The notes under the pieces were generated by a model. It saw only the letters and a program-made list of their open reading frames with translations, made no database searches and was not told the DNA's origin. Both the position numbers and the translations under genes were made by a program. Shown piece by piece: positions 38,125-50,084 of a stretch of DNA of 64,000 nucleotides (position 1 is its first letter; each line of letters begins with the position of its first letter). Origin of the DNA: Certhia americana (Eukaryota; Chordata; Aves; Passeriformes; Certhiidae); contig CM031858.1 in NCBI GenBank assembly GCA_018697195.1, positions 82,095,133 to 82,159,132 on the forward strand. Reading direction: 5' to 3'.

Positions 38125-38669
38125 TTAAGAGTGTGTATTAGATTGTAGAATAGTGTGTAGTCTTATCACAGGGTGAGAATTTTAGATATATGGGGTTTTT
38201 AGGATGGCAGACAGGTAAAGGCAAGATGGAGGAAGCACATGGCTTTTGGGTTTCTTCCTTCTTCCTTGCCTCCATGTTCTGCAGTGAGGTGGCACATTAT
38301 AGTTGGCTTAGAATAGAGCCTAACCTTGTAACAAAGATAATAGTTATTGGAGTAGAATTATAAATACTGATTACGTGGATTGTAGTATAAATATCCACGC
38401 CACCCTGAGGGTGGGAGCTTTTAGTATTTCATAGTGAGTAGTTGAGCATTAAGCTTTTTGCACTTTGTAGTTAGCATTTTGCATTTTGTTTTGGGTAATG
38501 GAGCTTTGGAGTTTTGTGCTTTGAACTGACCTGCAAGGAAGAACTCTGCAGGTCAGGAACAGAATGTAATGATAAGAAATGATAAATAATGAAGAAAGAG
38601 AAATAAGAAAAAAGTCTCGCGGACCTGTCCTTTCAATCTCTCTGTCTGGGAGAAAAACCTCTATTTACA
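38125..38669 (+). mobile_element. Probable solo LTR of another endogenous retrovirus family, plus strand
   Basis: A TGTGTATTAGATTGTAGAAT start region near 38132 is followed by a promoter-like TATAAATATCCACG near 38391, then GCACTTTGTAGTTAGCATTT. A 9-bp hairpin follows (38527-38555, TGACCTGCA/TGCAGGTCA), and an end region GTCTCGCGGACCTGTCCTTT with TTTACA near 38669. This order (TG start, TATA box, hairpin, pyrimidine-rich end finishing in ACA) fits a bird LTR of roughly 540 bases, perhaps ERVK-like. I could not find matching target-site duplications, so the ends and the family are uncertain. No internal viral sequence adjoins it. Confidence 0.5.
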
Positions 38670-40689
38670 TTCTTGGGAAACAAGAGAAAAACAGCTGGCA
38701 CAGAGACAGAGAGAAAAACAAAAACAAATAATTTTTTATAAATCCAAGAGTCATCATGCTCTCTAATTGGCCAAAGGTCAGCTCTACAGAAAACTAGGTG
38801 CTTGTTCTTTGTTTTTTTTTAAATGGTGATTTTCATTATTTTCATTGGAAAATGTTGATCTATCAGAAATAGAGCAGCAGTTAATAATTGCATAGTTTAT
38901 GGTTTAGGTCAATCACCTAAGTCAAAATTGAACTAGATCAGAGCTTCTGCTTCAGTTAATGATATATTGAATACTAAAAAAAAAAAAAACCAACAAAAAA
39001 AAAAAAAAACCAAAAAAAAAAAAAAAAAAATATCACCACAAAAATAAAACTAAGAAGTCATAAAAGACAGACCAAAGTAAGCAGTCTTGTCTAACCAATA
39101 CCTACATGACTGAGTCTTCTTCATGAAAAGAATAGATAGATGTCAGACTAAAGGCCAATTTGGCAAAACAGAAATCCAAACCAGCAGATTACATTCCAAC
39201 TGAGACTTCTCTTCTGAAGCTCATCAGGTCAATGCTGTCTCACTCATTTTTGCAGAACTTGCGAGGTTTTGGCTCAGCTTACTCTACAGAGGGAAAATCC
39301 CTGAAACTTCAGTAAAGTTATATAAAATGGTAAAAATTGTTCCTTTTACAGCACTAGTTCCAAACATGTTCGTATAATCCCATCAGGAATTAGTAAACCT
39401 TAAAATGGATTAAGTAAATCATATTTTATGCTACCCGTTACCAAGACATGCTTTTGGCAGCATTCATATAAGAGTAGTTTGATATATTTTCTTCACTAAA
39501 AGGGAGAAACCCTCCATATCAATACACTTCCCACTTACAAATCATAGAAATTTATTTTCCATCAGAGAATGTGTCACTGGGGATTGAAAAATTAAATTTA
39601 ATTCCTCTTTCCTCATAAAATGGACCAAAAGGTGCTTTAGCATGTCCCTTGGTTACTTAAAATTTATTAGTTTTGAGAGGGAATGCTTATCAAAATTAAT
39701 CTTTAAGTTTTCAAAGTTCCAAAGGTTGAAAAAAATCACATAAAATGTCTAAAAGTTTAAGTTTTGGGTTTAGATTGTTACTACAGCTCTGAGCAGATGT
39801 TTAAAACTATGCTGACTCACTGTTTTCTCATCAGATATACTTATTTCTTCAGAAAAGTCCTAAAGACACGACAGAAAGGAATGGCTTCAGTGAGCTATTT
39901 TTATCAAAATCCAAGCTCCTGTGATTCTCAAAAGCACAAAAATCTGGATCATTTACTTGAACCTCAGTTTTATCCTATGAAGGTATTAATATAGAGGTTG
40001 ATTAATATGAAAGGGTTTATCAAAATTCTAGTTCAGTGCAATTTCAGTGTTGGAAGAAAATTGGGTTGTGTTTGATGATTTGACAGCTGACAAAGGCAGG
40101 AGAAAAAAGATTGTTATGCTTGATTTGGTAAAGCTAATAATCTCTTTAAGCTTGTACAATGTAATGTTTTATTATATTTTTCCTTTCCAAATGGTCTACA
40201 TCATAATAATTTGATCACTACTAACCTGTTTCTAACTACAACCTTGACAAGGGTAGTACGTCACTTATCCAGTTTAAGTTCAGCCATTCTCTAATATGCC
40301 TTCTTTTTAGAGACTGACAGTTACTTTAAAGTAACATATCTTCGCTGTCACAACATGGTTTCCTGCTTATGATCATGAACTTCCTGAGACCATGGGAATA
40401 GACACTAAAATAGACACAAAAGACAAAATTCATTGTAAAACTCCTGCCTCATTATTAAAATAAAATCATTGTTATTCCAGGGTATATGAGAGACTTGCTT
40501 TTGTCGTTTGTATTTTTCCATGACAGATTCTTCAACTAAAAGATCAGAGGATGAACTGGCCTTAGTCAGCAGTGCTTGAGAGATTCCTTTTGTAAAATCT
40601 TTCCTTTTCTCCCATCCTTCCAGAAACATTCTCATTATATTCACTTTCAATCTCATTCATCAGAAAAGATTCTGAATTGTTTCTGAGAC
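38670..40689. other. AT-rich unique stretch with an A-rich tract, no gene seen
   Basis: Apart from the A-rich tract at 38976-39030 there is no recognised repeat. Open frames are 83 codons or shorter. Confidence 0.5.
38976..39030. repeat. A-rich tract with CC and C interruptions
   Basis: Three runs of A, 14 to 18 bases long, are separated by CCAAC and CC. Simple sequence only; no element body is attached that I can recognise. Confidence 0.9.
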
Positions 40690-41050
40690 AAGTCTTGAAA
40701 ACCTCCAGGGATGGAGATTCTACTATACTTCTCTGTATGCTCTTGGAAGAAATGTCCAATTTCTGTTATACAGCTTTCAGCTTGAAGGTTTTGTTCCTTA
40801 CATTACCTGCCACAATCAACAAGAGTGTCTTTGCAGGTCCCCTTCCAGCAGTTTTAGTCTGCTCTGAGATTATTTACCATTTAACCTTTTGATTTCCAAA
40901 CTAAACAAGCACAGCTTTGTTAACCACTCCTCACAACTTTTGTGCACTGGGCCCTGACTATCCTGTCCTCTGCTGGACCCTCTGCAGCTTGCTGACATCC
41001 TCTTGAAAGGGATTGTCAGGTCCCAGACCCTCCCATCTGCTGCACTCTGC
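40690..41050 (-). mobile_element. Old CR1 LINE 3' region, minus strand
   Basis: The plus strand shows reversed CR1 blocks: CTTGAAAACCTCCAGGGATG near 40694, AACTAAACAAGCACAGCTTT near 40900, and CACTCCTCACAACTTTTGTG near 40925. Then come CTGACTATCCTGTCCTCTGC near 40955 and GCAGCTTGCTGACATCCTCT near 40984. The middle is strongly diverged. It spans the 3' untranslated region up to the end of the coding region, and no reverse-transcriptase motif is left. Confidence 0.85.
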
Positions 41051-42899
41051 AACAGATGACCTGTTCAGAAGGGGATAAAGAAAAGCATTTAAGTGTTCCT
41101 GACACCACCCACTCAGTCACTGCTTACTGAAGGAATGCAGTTTTGGGAGTTAGGTAGAATAGATTTTAGGACATGGCAGAAGCAAAATCAAATATGTATA
41201 CAACATATATGGGGAAAACACAGAGAACATGATAATAAAAAATGGGTAAAAGATAGTCACAGTGCCTAGAAAACAGGAACAAAGGAAAACCCAGGAATTT
41301 CTCCAGTGTACCACTGATTAAGCCCCAAAATATTCCTTTCCTTTTGGCAGAGTGAAAGCACTGCTTTTTGAGGACCCATTTGTTACATTTCACGACTGTA
41401 GTCTCAACAATCTTATTTTCTTCTCCTGAATAATTTGGATTAGTAAACAAGATTTTTAAAAAGCATCACGTGTCTGTGTGTTTTCTGCTGCCCCCTTTTT
41501 GCATGACCAGGTAATTGATGCTGCAGTACCAAGTCAGCACAAACTCAGCGCTGCACCAGGAACCCTCGTTTAGTATTCAGTGTGAAAACACCCAGTCTGT
41601 GAGTGCTGCTGCTGGCCTTTCAGGTGCCACTGCTGCTTGCCTTCATGCTCCTACCTGAGAACCAAAAATACACCAAAGGCCCATCACTGGGTTTCAGTTC
41701 TCTGCAGTAGCAGGCTAGGTATATTAATCATGATTATTTGACATTCCCAACAGTCAGTGGGAGGTTTCCTGAAGTCCTGCATTTTGTTGAGAAATGCCTT
41801 ATACTGTTGACATCAAACTCCTTGGGAATTGTAGCCTAGCTAAAGACAAGCACAGAATGCAAATTGCAGATGGCAAGAAAACTTAATTTCCTAGAAAGTT
41901 AAATAAAGTGAGTAATAAACCATATCCTAAAAAATTCAGTTGCAAATAAATCATAGTACATGAAAGACGTTTCTGATGTAGTTCTTTATTCGTCTCATTA
42001 TAACAAAACATTAGAAGAAATCACCACTTCTGTGTATGAAAGGCATGTTAAAATGTTTTCACTTGTCAATTTTTATACTAACTGTATAGGCATGGAAAAG
42101 AGACACTGTATCATAAAATCACCCTTCTTGACTTTTCAAATGCATTTTTATCCATAATCTTTTTTCTTCTTTAACACCTTCAATTATTCTGCTTTATTAT
42201 GTCAGAGAATTGTGTAATTGTGCTCTGTGCAGCACACATGTGATTCAAATGCTGGGAAGATGTGAATTTCTTTCATTCAAGACTGAAAAAACCCATTTTC
42301 ATACAAGTACATATAAATAATTTAAGTAATGAAACAAAAGAATATTTCTGTGAGAGTTTGCAAATAATACCATTATACATACCTGTGCTTTATTGCTCGA
42401 GAAACAGTTTGGAGAGGAAAAGGTAACAAAAGTAATGATGGAAGTGTAAGGAAAACCAGAAAAACTGCAAAGAATTTGTCAATCTTATCAATTCCTAATG
42501 CTGAGTCAGATTTCTCTGACTGTGGCTTGTTCGTTTCTTTTCAATTCAAGGTCTAAAAGAGCGTTATAGTAATGATTTCTTATCAAAGACTTGTTTACCT
42601 GTGATAAATATAGAAAGAACACTTAGATTTTACTAAGCTTTGCTGTTGCTATCTTTTTCCCAGGTAGGAAGCTGGCGTGAAAAATTGGTCAAGCACCCAG
42701 CTGCTTAAATTCTAGAGGCAGTGACATACTCACAGGCTGTACAACAGCTGCAGATAAGTTGTCCTTCCCATGATGAAATCTTGAACACCATGGTTGCCTT
42801 TTGGCCTTGCTCGCTAATCTTGAAATTGTGTTTTGACTAGAACTGTGAGGCAGGTTTATTCATGCTCTTTAGGAAGGATACAGACCCTCTGAGGGGGGA
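41051..42899. other. Unique sequence, no gene seen
   Basis: No recognised mobile element except possible weak CR1 similarity just before the element that starts near 42900. Open frames are 94 codons or shorter. Confidence 0.5.
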
Positions 42900-43113
42900 G
42901 GAGAAAAAATTTGTCACAGAAAGAGTAGTTCAGCATTGGAATGGGCTGCTCAGGGAGGTGGTTGAGTCACTGTCCCTAAAGGTGTTTAAAAAGAGACTTG
43001 ATGAGGCACTCAGTGTCATGATTTAGCTGGTAAGGTTATGTTAGGTCACTGGTTGGACTCGATGATCTCAAAGATCTTTTCCAACCTTGTTTATTCTGTG
43101 ATTCTGCAATTCT
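42900..43113 (+). mobile_element. CR1 LINE 3' end, plus strand
   Basis: Blocks in CR1 order are TTTGTCACAGAAAGAGTAGT, CATTGGAATGGGCTGCTCAG, GGAGGTGGTTGAGTCACTGT, GGTGTTTAAAAAGAGACTTG, GGTTGGACTCGATGATCTCA and ATTCTGTGATTCTGCAATTC. The closing ATTCTGTG/ATTCTGCA octamers are the characteristic CR1 end repeat. About 210 bases are present. Identity to the remembered consensus looks higher than for the copies at 14.6 and 40.7 kb, so it is probably a younger insertion. Confidence 0.93.
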
Positions 43114-43424
43114 GAGTTGTCCTTTGTAGCAGAACGCAGTTGGAACAGATGGAAATGTGACTGGGGACAGATGATGAAGGCTTTCACTGGAATATCAGCA
43201 GCAAAGGGAAAACTGGGAAGTGCTAGGAACAGCCTAGCATTGAATTGATTGAGTAGAAGCCCTGCTGACAAGGGGCAAGAGAAGAACTGAGGTACAGAAT
43301 GTCTGCTTTATCTCTTTATTGTTCTTTGGTTAAGATTGTCCTCAAGGATACTGGGGCCCTCCAACCCATGAAAAAGTTTGGAGAAATGTACATATACCCT
43401 CAATAAAGCAGGATAAACTCAGAA
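43114..43424. other. Spacer between two CR1 pieces
   Basis: Unique sequence, no gene seen. Weak CR1-like words from about 43390 suggest the next fragment may start slightly earlier than listed. Confidence 0.45.
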
Positions 43425-43845
43425 ATCATTTGAATTAACTAATCCATGGGACCTGACGTAATGTATCCTTGAATATTAAGGGAGTTGGCACTGTGAAGCC
43501 ACTCATTATCATATTTGAAATGTGGGAATGGGAAAAGTTTTACGGGTATTGAAAAAAATCAACATCACTCCTATCTTCAAGAACAAGAAGAAAGATAAGA
43601 AGACCTGCAGTCCAGACAGTCTCACTGCATTCCCTGGGGGGTGTGATGCATCAAAAACTCCTGGAAGCCATTTCCAACCATATTTACCAAAAGCCCATAA
43701 TGGATTGTTCAGCCTATGTTTGTGAAGTTGAAATGCCTGACCAACAACTCTTCTGGCATGAGGTGACTCAGTGGACAAGGGGAGACCAGTGGAAGTTGTT
43801 AATCTTGATTTCAGCAAGGTTTTTCACACCATCTCTCATGACACT
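43425..43845 (+). pseudogene. Decayed CR1 reverse-transcriptase segment, plus strand
   Basis: This is part of the CR1 ORF2 protein, which in intact elements carries an endonuclease and a reverse transcriptase that copies CR1 RNA at the target site. In one plus frame I read PIFKNKKKDK near 43570 and DSLTAFPG near 43615, which correspond to the first reverse-transcriptase block of CR1. In the same frame, after a stop at 43723-43725, I read EVVNLDFSKVFHT near 43792, the DFSKAF block that carries the first catalytic aspartate. The catalytic aspartate is still readable but the frame is broken and the rest of the domain is missing, so it is inactive. The CR1 tail at 44812-44931 could be the other end of the same insertion. 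Confidence 0.85.
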
Positions 43846-44339
43846 CATAACAAATTCTTCCTTTTTCTCCAGATTTTTTCTCACTCTCTCAAAAATATGT
43901 ACACATTGATGTGTTAACATTTTATCCAAAATTTGTGGCAACGTGTAGAAATGATCTCCTGTCAAAGTGATTTTGCCTATTTTGTTTAGTTCCTCCCTTG
44001 CCCTCATATTCATCTCTGAGCATATTTAAAATGGATATTGACAGATATGATAGACTATACATTTATTTTGCCCACAGCTTCTGTGTGACTTCTAGCTTGT
44101 ATTTATAGATGTTGTTACACATGTAGCATGCATCAGGAGATCTGAGAATTGTGATGGCATAATAGAGTTGACAACAGAAAGATAATCAAGAAAGCAGATA
44201 TTTTTCAACAGGCACTAGAGTAGTATGAGCTTCCCAATAAAATCCAAAGTCAGAGCAACACTGATATATGATACAGAATTACTGAAACTGAAATATCAAT
44301 AAGGCAGCAGCAATGTTTTAAGAAATATCCCAGATCTTT
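43846..44339. other. Unique sequence, no gene seen
   Basis: If the CR1 pieces at 43.4 and 44.8 kb belong to one insertion, this could hold heavily eroded CR1, but I cannot recognise it. No gene seen. Confidence 0.45.
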
Positions 44340-44545
44340 TAAATTAATATCTAATATGTGTCTAACATGTTTTTATCTGTAAAATAAAAGCTGCATTAAT
44401 TTTGACAGTCCTATGCTTTTTATTATAGAAGGTGACTTGTGCTCAGATCATAGATCACACATCACAGATGTTGTGCTTGTATAATGATCCCACACGCCAC
44501 ATTATGCAAATGACTTTGTTACACTTAACACCCTGACTGAACCAT
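44340..44545. promoter_or_regulatory. Block with a perfect octamer and other factor-like sites; possible conserved element
   Basis: Seen directly: a perfect POU octamer ATGCAAAT at 44504-44511, TGACAG (TALE-homeodomain type) at 44403-44408, and GATCACACATCACAG near 44453. TAAT-core words lie around 44341-44350. The density of such sites in a short AT-rich span resembles an enhancer. Each motif can occur by chance, and no gene is visible nearby to assign as a target. Confidence 0.22.
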
Positions 44546-44811
44546 ACACATCCCAGAAAATCTCAGAAGTAACACTTTCTTCATTTGGAAACTTCCGAAA
44601 GTGGGTGACATTATAACCAATGGAGTGAAAAATGTAGAGGAAGCATAGAAAAATTGAAAAGTTTTAAGAGGCTGGTGATTTTAAGATAGTAGAAAATAGT
44701 CTAGTTCTTGTCACCTTCATCTTAAAAGTTGTAAGGAGATCAGTGGTGCAGAAAAATAATGTCCTATGTAAACAATTCCTCAGAGTAAGTTGGCTATGGA
44801 AAATCACCTTG

Positions 44812-44931
44812 AAATTTTTCAGGATTCATCTATACAAAGCCACAACTGACCTGGCCTTGTGCTGTCCATGGCCCTGATGTAAAAAATTGCATGAGGTACC
44901 TTCCAGCCGTACAACATCTGTGATTCAATGA
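44812..44931 (+). mobile_element. CR1 LINE 3' end, plus strand
   Basis: ATACAAAGCCACAACTGACC, GGCCTTGTGCTGTCCATGGC, TGAGGTACCTTCCAGCCGT and TCTGTGATTCAATG follow the order of a CR1 3' end, including the usual terminal CTTCCA...CTGTGATTC block. The usual TTGGACTAGATGA segment is lost between 44880 and 44890. It may be the tail of the reverse-transcriptase fragment about 1 kb upstream. Confidence 0.75.
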
Positions 44932-46572
44932 AATATACCTGACCACTGTAAGCCATATATCTGGGAAATATAAAATGAAAAGTAGTAATGAGTGGAAGGA
45001 GCACAAGCATGGGAACGGGCTTCAAAATACTTCAAAAATATCTTTTTGTTTTCCTAACTGCTTTCCTATGGCTCAAACTTCCTGTCTTATTAAATTAGAG
45101 AAAACAGCCTGCAATTACATAATGTTGTTACCAAATCCAACAGAAACAAGGTAATTTCACTTTGATGACCAGAGCTATCCATAACCTGTTGTCCAGTTGT
45201 TCATGCTTTGGTTAAAGGAAAAGAAAAATTGCAGTTTGATGCATTTTGGTGATTCTGAATTGCCAAGTCTTTAGACTTTAACTCCTTGTGTTCCAGGCTA
45301 CTACTACAGGATGCAGACTATGACAAACGTAATTTCAACTATAGTATATCCTGAATTGAATTTTCAATAGTGTCTTCTGAATAAAAGTATGAGCTTTGTC
45401 ACATGTATTAATCAAATTCAGCCCAACAACACAAATTCCTTTTGCAATTTGCCTGAAAGCTCACAATATACACAACAGAGTGATTTTCATAGAAAATAAA
45501 GCAATGTTTAAAAATATGTTCAGTCTTTCTCTTCTGATGGAGACTACTGCTTATTTACTTAAAAAAGTACCTAAGCTGCTGTTGAAAAGCAAAACTGTAG
45601 CCATGCAGGAATATTTAATACTCCAGGGACACAGCAGAGTAACTGCTGGCACCCTTGCCACTTTTAGAACAGCCTTTATGAAAAGGCATGTCTGTCAGTA
45701 TTTTCAGCATCTAATCTACCAAAAACCCTGGAAATTCTATAGTTTCTGGTCTCCTCTGCCTGTTGTCTATGACCTCTAAAGGCAAAATTTAAATCAACAG
45801 TTGTTTCCAATCAAATTATAAGTATTGTCTTACTTTATGTTAGAAGATCAAGAAATCCTATTTGTAGAAAAGCAGCTTGTCACTCAGAAACATTACAAGA
45901 GCTGATCTACAAAAGAAAAACTGTTTAAGGTGGAATTGAAAACCTACTGAATCCACAAAAGTGTCTTTAAATATTTTACTTCTGGGCTTAATTTGCATAA
46001 ACTGACATTTTATTTTCTGGCAGATATTGTAGCTGTAAATGTAGACCATGCAATTTAGCCAGTTGCAGGTGCAGTTTTATATAGCCACTAGGTACTAGTG
46101 ATAATTACACCTGAAAGTAGTTGTACAGTGACTTTCCATAAGTACCTTTGAAAGGTACAATGAATGTCACAAAGCACAAAGATAAAGACATGATCAGGTC
46201 TGGAGAACTGAGGTTTTCCCCCATTTTACCAGTGAGTCTACAGCAAATTTGTCAAGGCATGAACACCAGAAATTTAGATAGCAATCTCTGCAAATATTTT
46301 TTTTTTCTATAAAACAAATGTCTGAATAATCCAGGTTTGTGTCTAAAGCCAGTACATTTTCCTACACACCTCACCATCAGAACAGTGTTCATCCTAACTT
46401 CTTCCTATGTACATAATTTTACCATACCTTATACTTGAAAGTGATAAGAGTAAATACAGTTCTTTACTTTCCCCAATTTGAGTGCTGTGAGTTTTAAAGT
46501 ATCAAGTGTCTCAAAAATTTTCCTGGCATTACTTCAGAATTCAACATATTCTTTTGAAGAGCCTATCTTCTT

Positions 46573-46574
<2 letters not shown>
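44932..46574. other. Unique sequence, no gene seen
   Basis: No recognised mobile element. The 127-codon frame at 45396-45779 has no domain I can name, and nothing around it supports a gene. Confidence 0.5.

Positions 46575-46613
<39 letters not shown>
46575..46613. repeat. Run of 39 T
   Basis: This is the longest homopolymer in the window. A minus-strand retroelement would show its poly(A) tail this way, but no element body is recognised on the right. The 12-base palindrome AGTACTAGTACT lies at 46631-46642. The run creates the poly-Phe part of the frame at 46478-46663, which is not a gene. Confidence 0.95.
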
Positions 46614-46614
<1 letters not shown>

Positions 46615-49600
46615 GTTTTGTAAAATTTATAGTACTAGTACTTCTAAGAGTGAGAAGAGATGAAGAGATATAACTACACTCCATAAATACATCACCAGAA
46701 CCATGAACTCTGGAGGAAAAAAATGCTTAAGGTAAAGGATGTTTTTGTCACAGGAACAAATGGTTCCCTGTTAATGACCAAATGTGTGCTTGAATCCAGA
46801 GGTTTAATTCTACTTGAGTGAGCTCTGGGACATCTTTTTGAGTGATACAAGGGAGAAAGCTCATACTTGGTGTTAAGAATTGAGTTTCTATCAGTGTATG
46901 AAAAAGATCAAGTAGTTTGGCTGTCTGCAATAGCAGGAAAATATTCTCAGTGAGTCAAATGGCCCTTCCTGGTGTACTTTCCTACTCATTTTCACAATAA
47001 ATATAGGCAAGAAAACTGTAGCCACTGAAGTAGTAGGACTGTAAGACTTGGAAAGCTCTTCATAATTGGAGACAATTATATTATTTTTAACCCAGTAAAA
47101 ACTGTTTTATTGAACAGAATTTCATCTCATACATAATAAAAATACAATCTTCTGGCATTTTCTCTCCCAAATGGTATTAAAAACCACCTGTAGAATCAAG
47201 ATGGGAAATATTTTTCTTTACTGTCCATCTGTTTAGATGAAATGTGTATTAGAACACACACATGTATTACTGAAGAAGACAAGCATTTGAGAGAAAGTAA
47301 AAGTTTTTAAATTTTAAAATTTTGTGCTAAATATATTCCCTAAATAGAAAAAGAATGATCTCAATTTACCAGATATTGTTGGGTTATGGAAATGCCATTA
47401 CAAACCACCTGGGGAATCTGGGACAGAACTTCGATGAAATTCTCTTCTGAGCCTTGTGTTCCAACTGACTTTACTTGATTAATTTAACTAATTTAATCTT
47501 GGATGAGCCCATCTCTCCAGTGAGAATCAGATAACATCTTTATCCAGGAATTTATGGGAAAAAGTGCTTTACCTCTTACTCTGCCTTTCAGCCTCTTTGA
47601 CCTGTCTACTCCATCCTATTCAGGAATGCCTTGACTGGGAAATTGCAGGACACAGATCTTTTTCTTTTCAGTTGCATACATCCCCACTGATTGCTTTAGT
47701 TACTGAAGATGCAGTTATCTTTTATATAATGTTGTTTGATATGAGAAACCCTTCAGGATGCTCTACACAAAGTTTACTCACTGTTCATGTGGTTCACCTT
47801 CTTGGAAGTATTTCTTAAGAAAAGGAGGTGCTCTGCGACCAAGAAAAAACACCTACCCAATACTGTTGTTTGCATCTGTAGTTTCCTCACAGATGATGAA
47901 AATTGACAGTGCTGTGATCGTTACTAAATACTGTAATCTAGCAAGTCATTCTGTTAATTCACTGCACCAGAGCTGCTATTGAAGCCTTTTCATGTTGCTG
48001 GACTCTGTACTGCTGGGTGTGATAAACAAATCAAAGAGAAGTTGCACATTTGATCTGTGAGGTACTGCAAGTCAATATAAGCCTCCAAGCAGAGCAGTTA
48101 ATTTGACACTTCTAAACAGTCAGTCACACAAGAATTCATTAGAAGAGGGCTGGATAAGAACCACTACATGATTTCTAGGATGTTCTTCCTTCCATTATCT
48201 TTGCAACAAACAGACTGCCACTAATGGAAAGAAAAAATAGGTGAGAAGCCTATTCAGAGTGAGGAATCTTGAGAGAACATCTGGAAGGCCCTTTGAAAGT
48301 TAATGGTTACTGGAAATTGTGGACTTGATTGTCCAGTATTTCCTGTCTTAAAACTCAGATGTCTTCTGCTCATGAACTTAGAAATACTGATGCATTCTTA
48401 ATACATTGCCTTTGTATCTTGCGGTAGAGAGCACACTGGTTTTGCTTAAAACTCTGACTGGTTCCACCCATTATCCTCCACTGGAGCAGTTAATTAGCTG
48501 CTTCATTTACAAATGCTTACATTTGGCTTCAAACTGCACTTAAGGAAGCAATATTTTGTGAGTAGGAATTTGATGTCGCTAGAGACCTTACTTATTTAAT
48601 CTTTTCTTGATTTGTTTTCCAACTAAATTATCTGTAAGTTAGCTGGCATGTACATGTAAGGGAGTGTTTCAGGAGACATTGTTATGTGTGTCTAAGAGCT
48701 ATTAGCAACTTTACCATACTAATTTTAACATAGATGGAGGTAATAATAATTTCAACATCTGTAAGTCATTAATCTGGATAAGGAAAACAGAAATTTCTTG
48801 ATCATTTGAGAATATTGAAAAGGTAATATTTTGTTGGTATGCAGCATTTCTGAGAGAGCAAAAAGGAGTGAAGAATAGCATAACAAGTTGACTGTTTTGA
48901 TATCCAGATTTCTGGTACTTGAATGACCAGGTCCCAAGCTCTGAATTTCAGTTCATGAAGGAACATGGCCACTAGCATTTCAGGTGAATTATGGAATTAA
49001 TGCTAGCATTCACAGTTGCTTTGAGTTATTTCTTCTGCAGGGACACAAGTGGTTTCTTTCTTCAGGCAGCTGTGCACAATGCTCTGTAGTGCTCTCCAGA
49101 GCAGTTGTGCTCTGGAGCCAGTTGTGCTTGGGAGACTGATGTTTCCAGTTCAGCAAGACAGAGGCGGAGACAGGGTAGAAAGGATCTAGCTAGCTGAGAG
49201 CCTCCTACAGAACCAAGGACCTCCAGGCAGTGGAGGAGGGGAGAATACATATATCGCCAAGGTGGTGAAGGTAGGTACGGTCAGGATTTAATAAAGACCA
49301 TTCAAAATAGTCTCTGAATTGGCCTGAGAGAAAATCTGACAGAAAAAGGTATTTGAATTCAAAGCTCCTTTCAAAGATGTTCATTATAGAGAAAGGGACA
49401 GCCTGGGCAGTCCAGCCCAAGCATTCAGCACTGACCTACAGTCCCCACCATGCTGCCAGTGAAGAAATACAGCCAGCAGTGCTGTAGCCTCCTCTGCACT
49501 GTGAGACAGTACTCAGCAAGCAGATTCCAAGGAGTGTGATAATGTTTCTGCTTTTGTCTTCACCTGTTTTTCTTCCTTCAAGGAACTGTATCAACCTTCC

Positions 49601-50084
49601 CTAATGGATCTGGGAATTCAGCACTGTACAGCCTAGCATAATTAGCACCTACAGCTCCCTTATTTGGTGTGTCTGGAACGTGTATTTGCAAAGTGCTAAA
49701 TGAAGTTGCAAGTCATGACCATTTTTACACCACCATGGAGTTAATTCATCTAGAGAAGCAATGTTAATTCATCTAGAGAAGCCACACAGGCTGTGAAGCA
49801 ATAGCCCAGCAGGCAACTTGCATGCTTGTCTAAACTTTGTTGTCTAGGTAGGAGGAAAGCGTCATTTTTGTCTCCCACAGATGTGGCCTTCAGCTATCAT
49901 TTAACTTACTGTGATTAATTTACTGAGAAAAAGGTGGTGTTTTATGTTGCTGTCAAAAGTAGCCCTTGTTATTTTTCTGAGTGCTCAGACACCAGCACTC
50001 TTTTCCTGATGATTTGTAGCATTATAGTTCATCAGCATATGAGACACTCTCTGGCCCCTTTCCCCCTATGCTTTTAGCTATTAA
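46614..50084. other. Unique sequence, no gene seen
   Basis: About 3.5 kb without a recognised element. A homeodomain-like TTAATTAGCTG lies at 48490-48500, and a 20-base direct duplication (GTTAATTCATCTAGAGAAGC) occurs at 49740-49759 and 49763-49782. Open frames are 84 codons or shorter. Confidence 0.5.
49740..49782. repeat. 20-base direct duplication
   Basis: GTTAATTCATCTAGAGAAGC occurs twice, separated by AAT, with no mismatch. A local tandem duplication. Confidence 0.92.

Noticed and set aside
46478..46663. Possible membrane peptide with many Phe
   Set aside because: The Phe run is the translation of 39 T.
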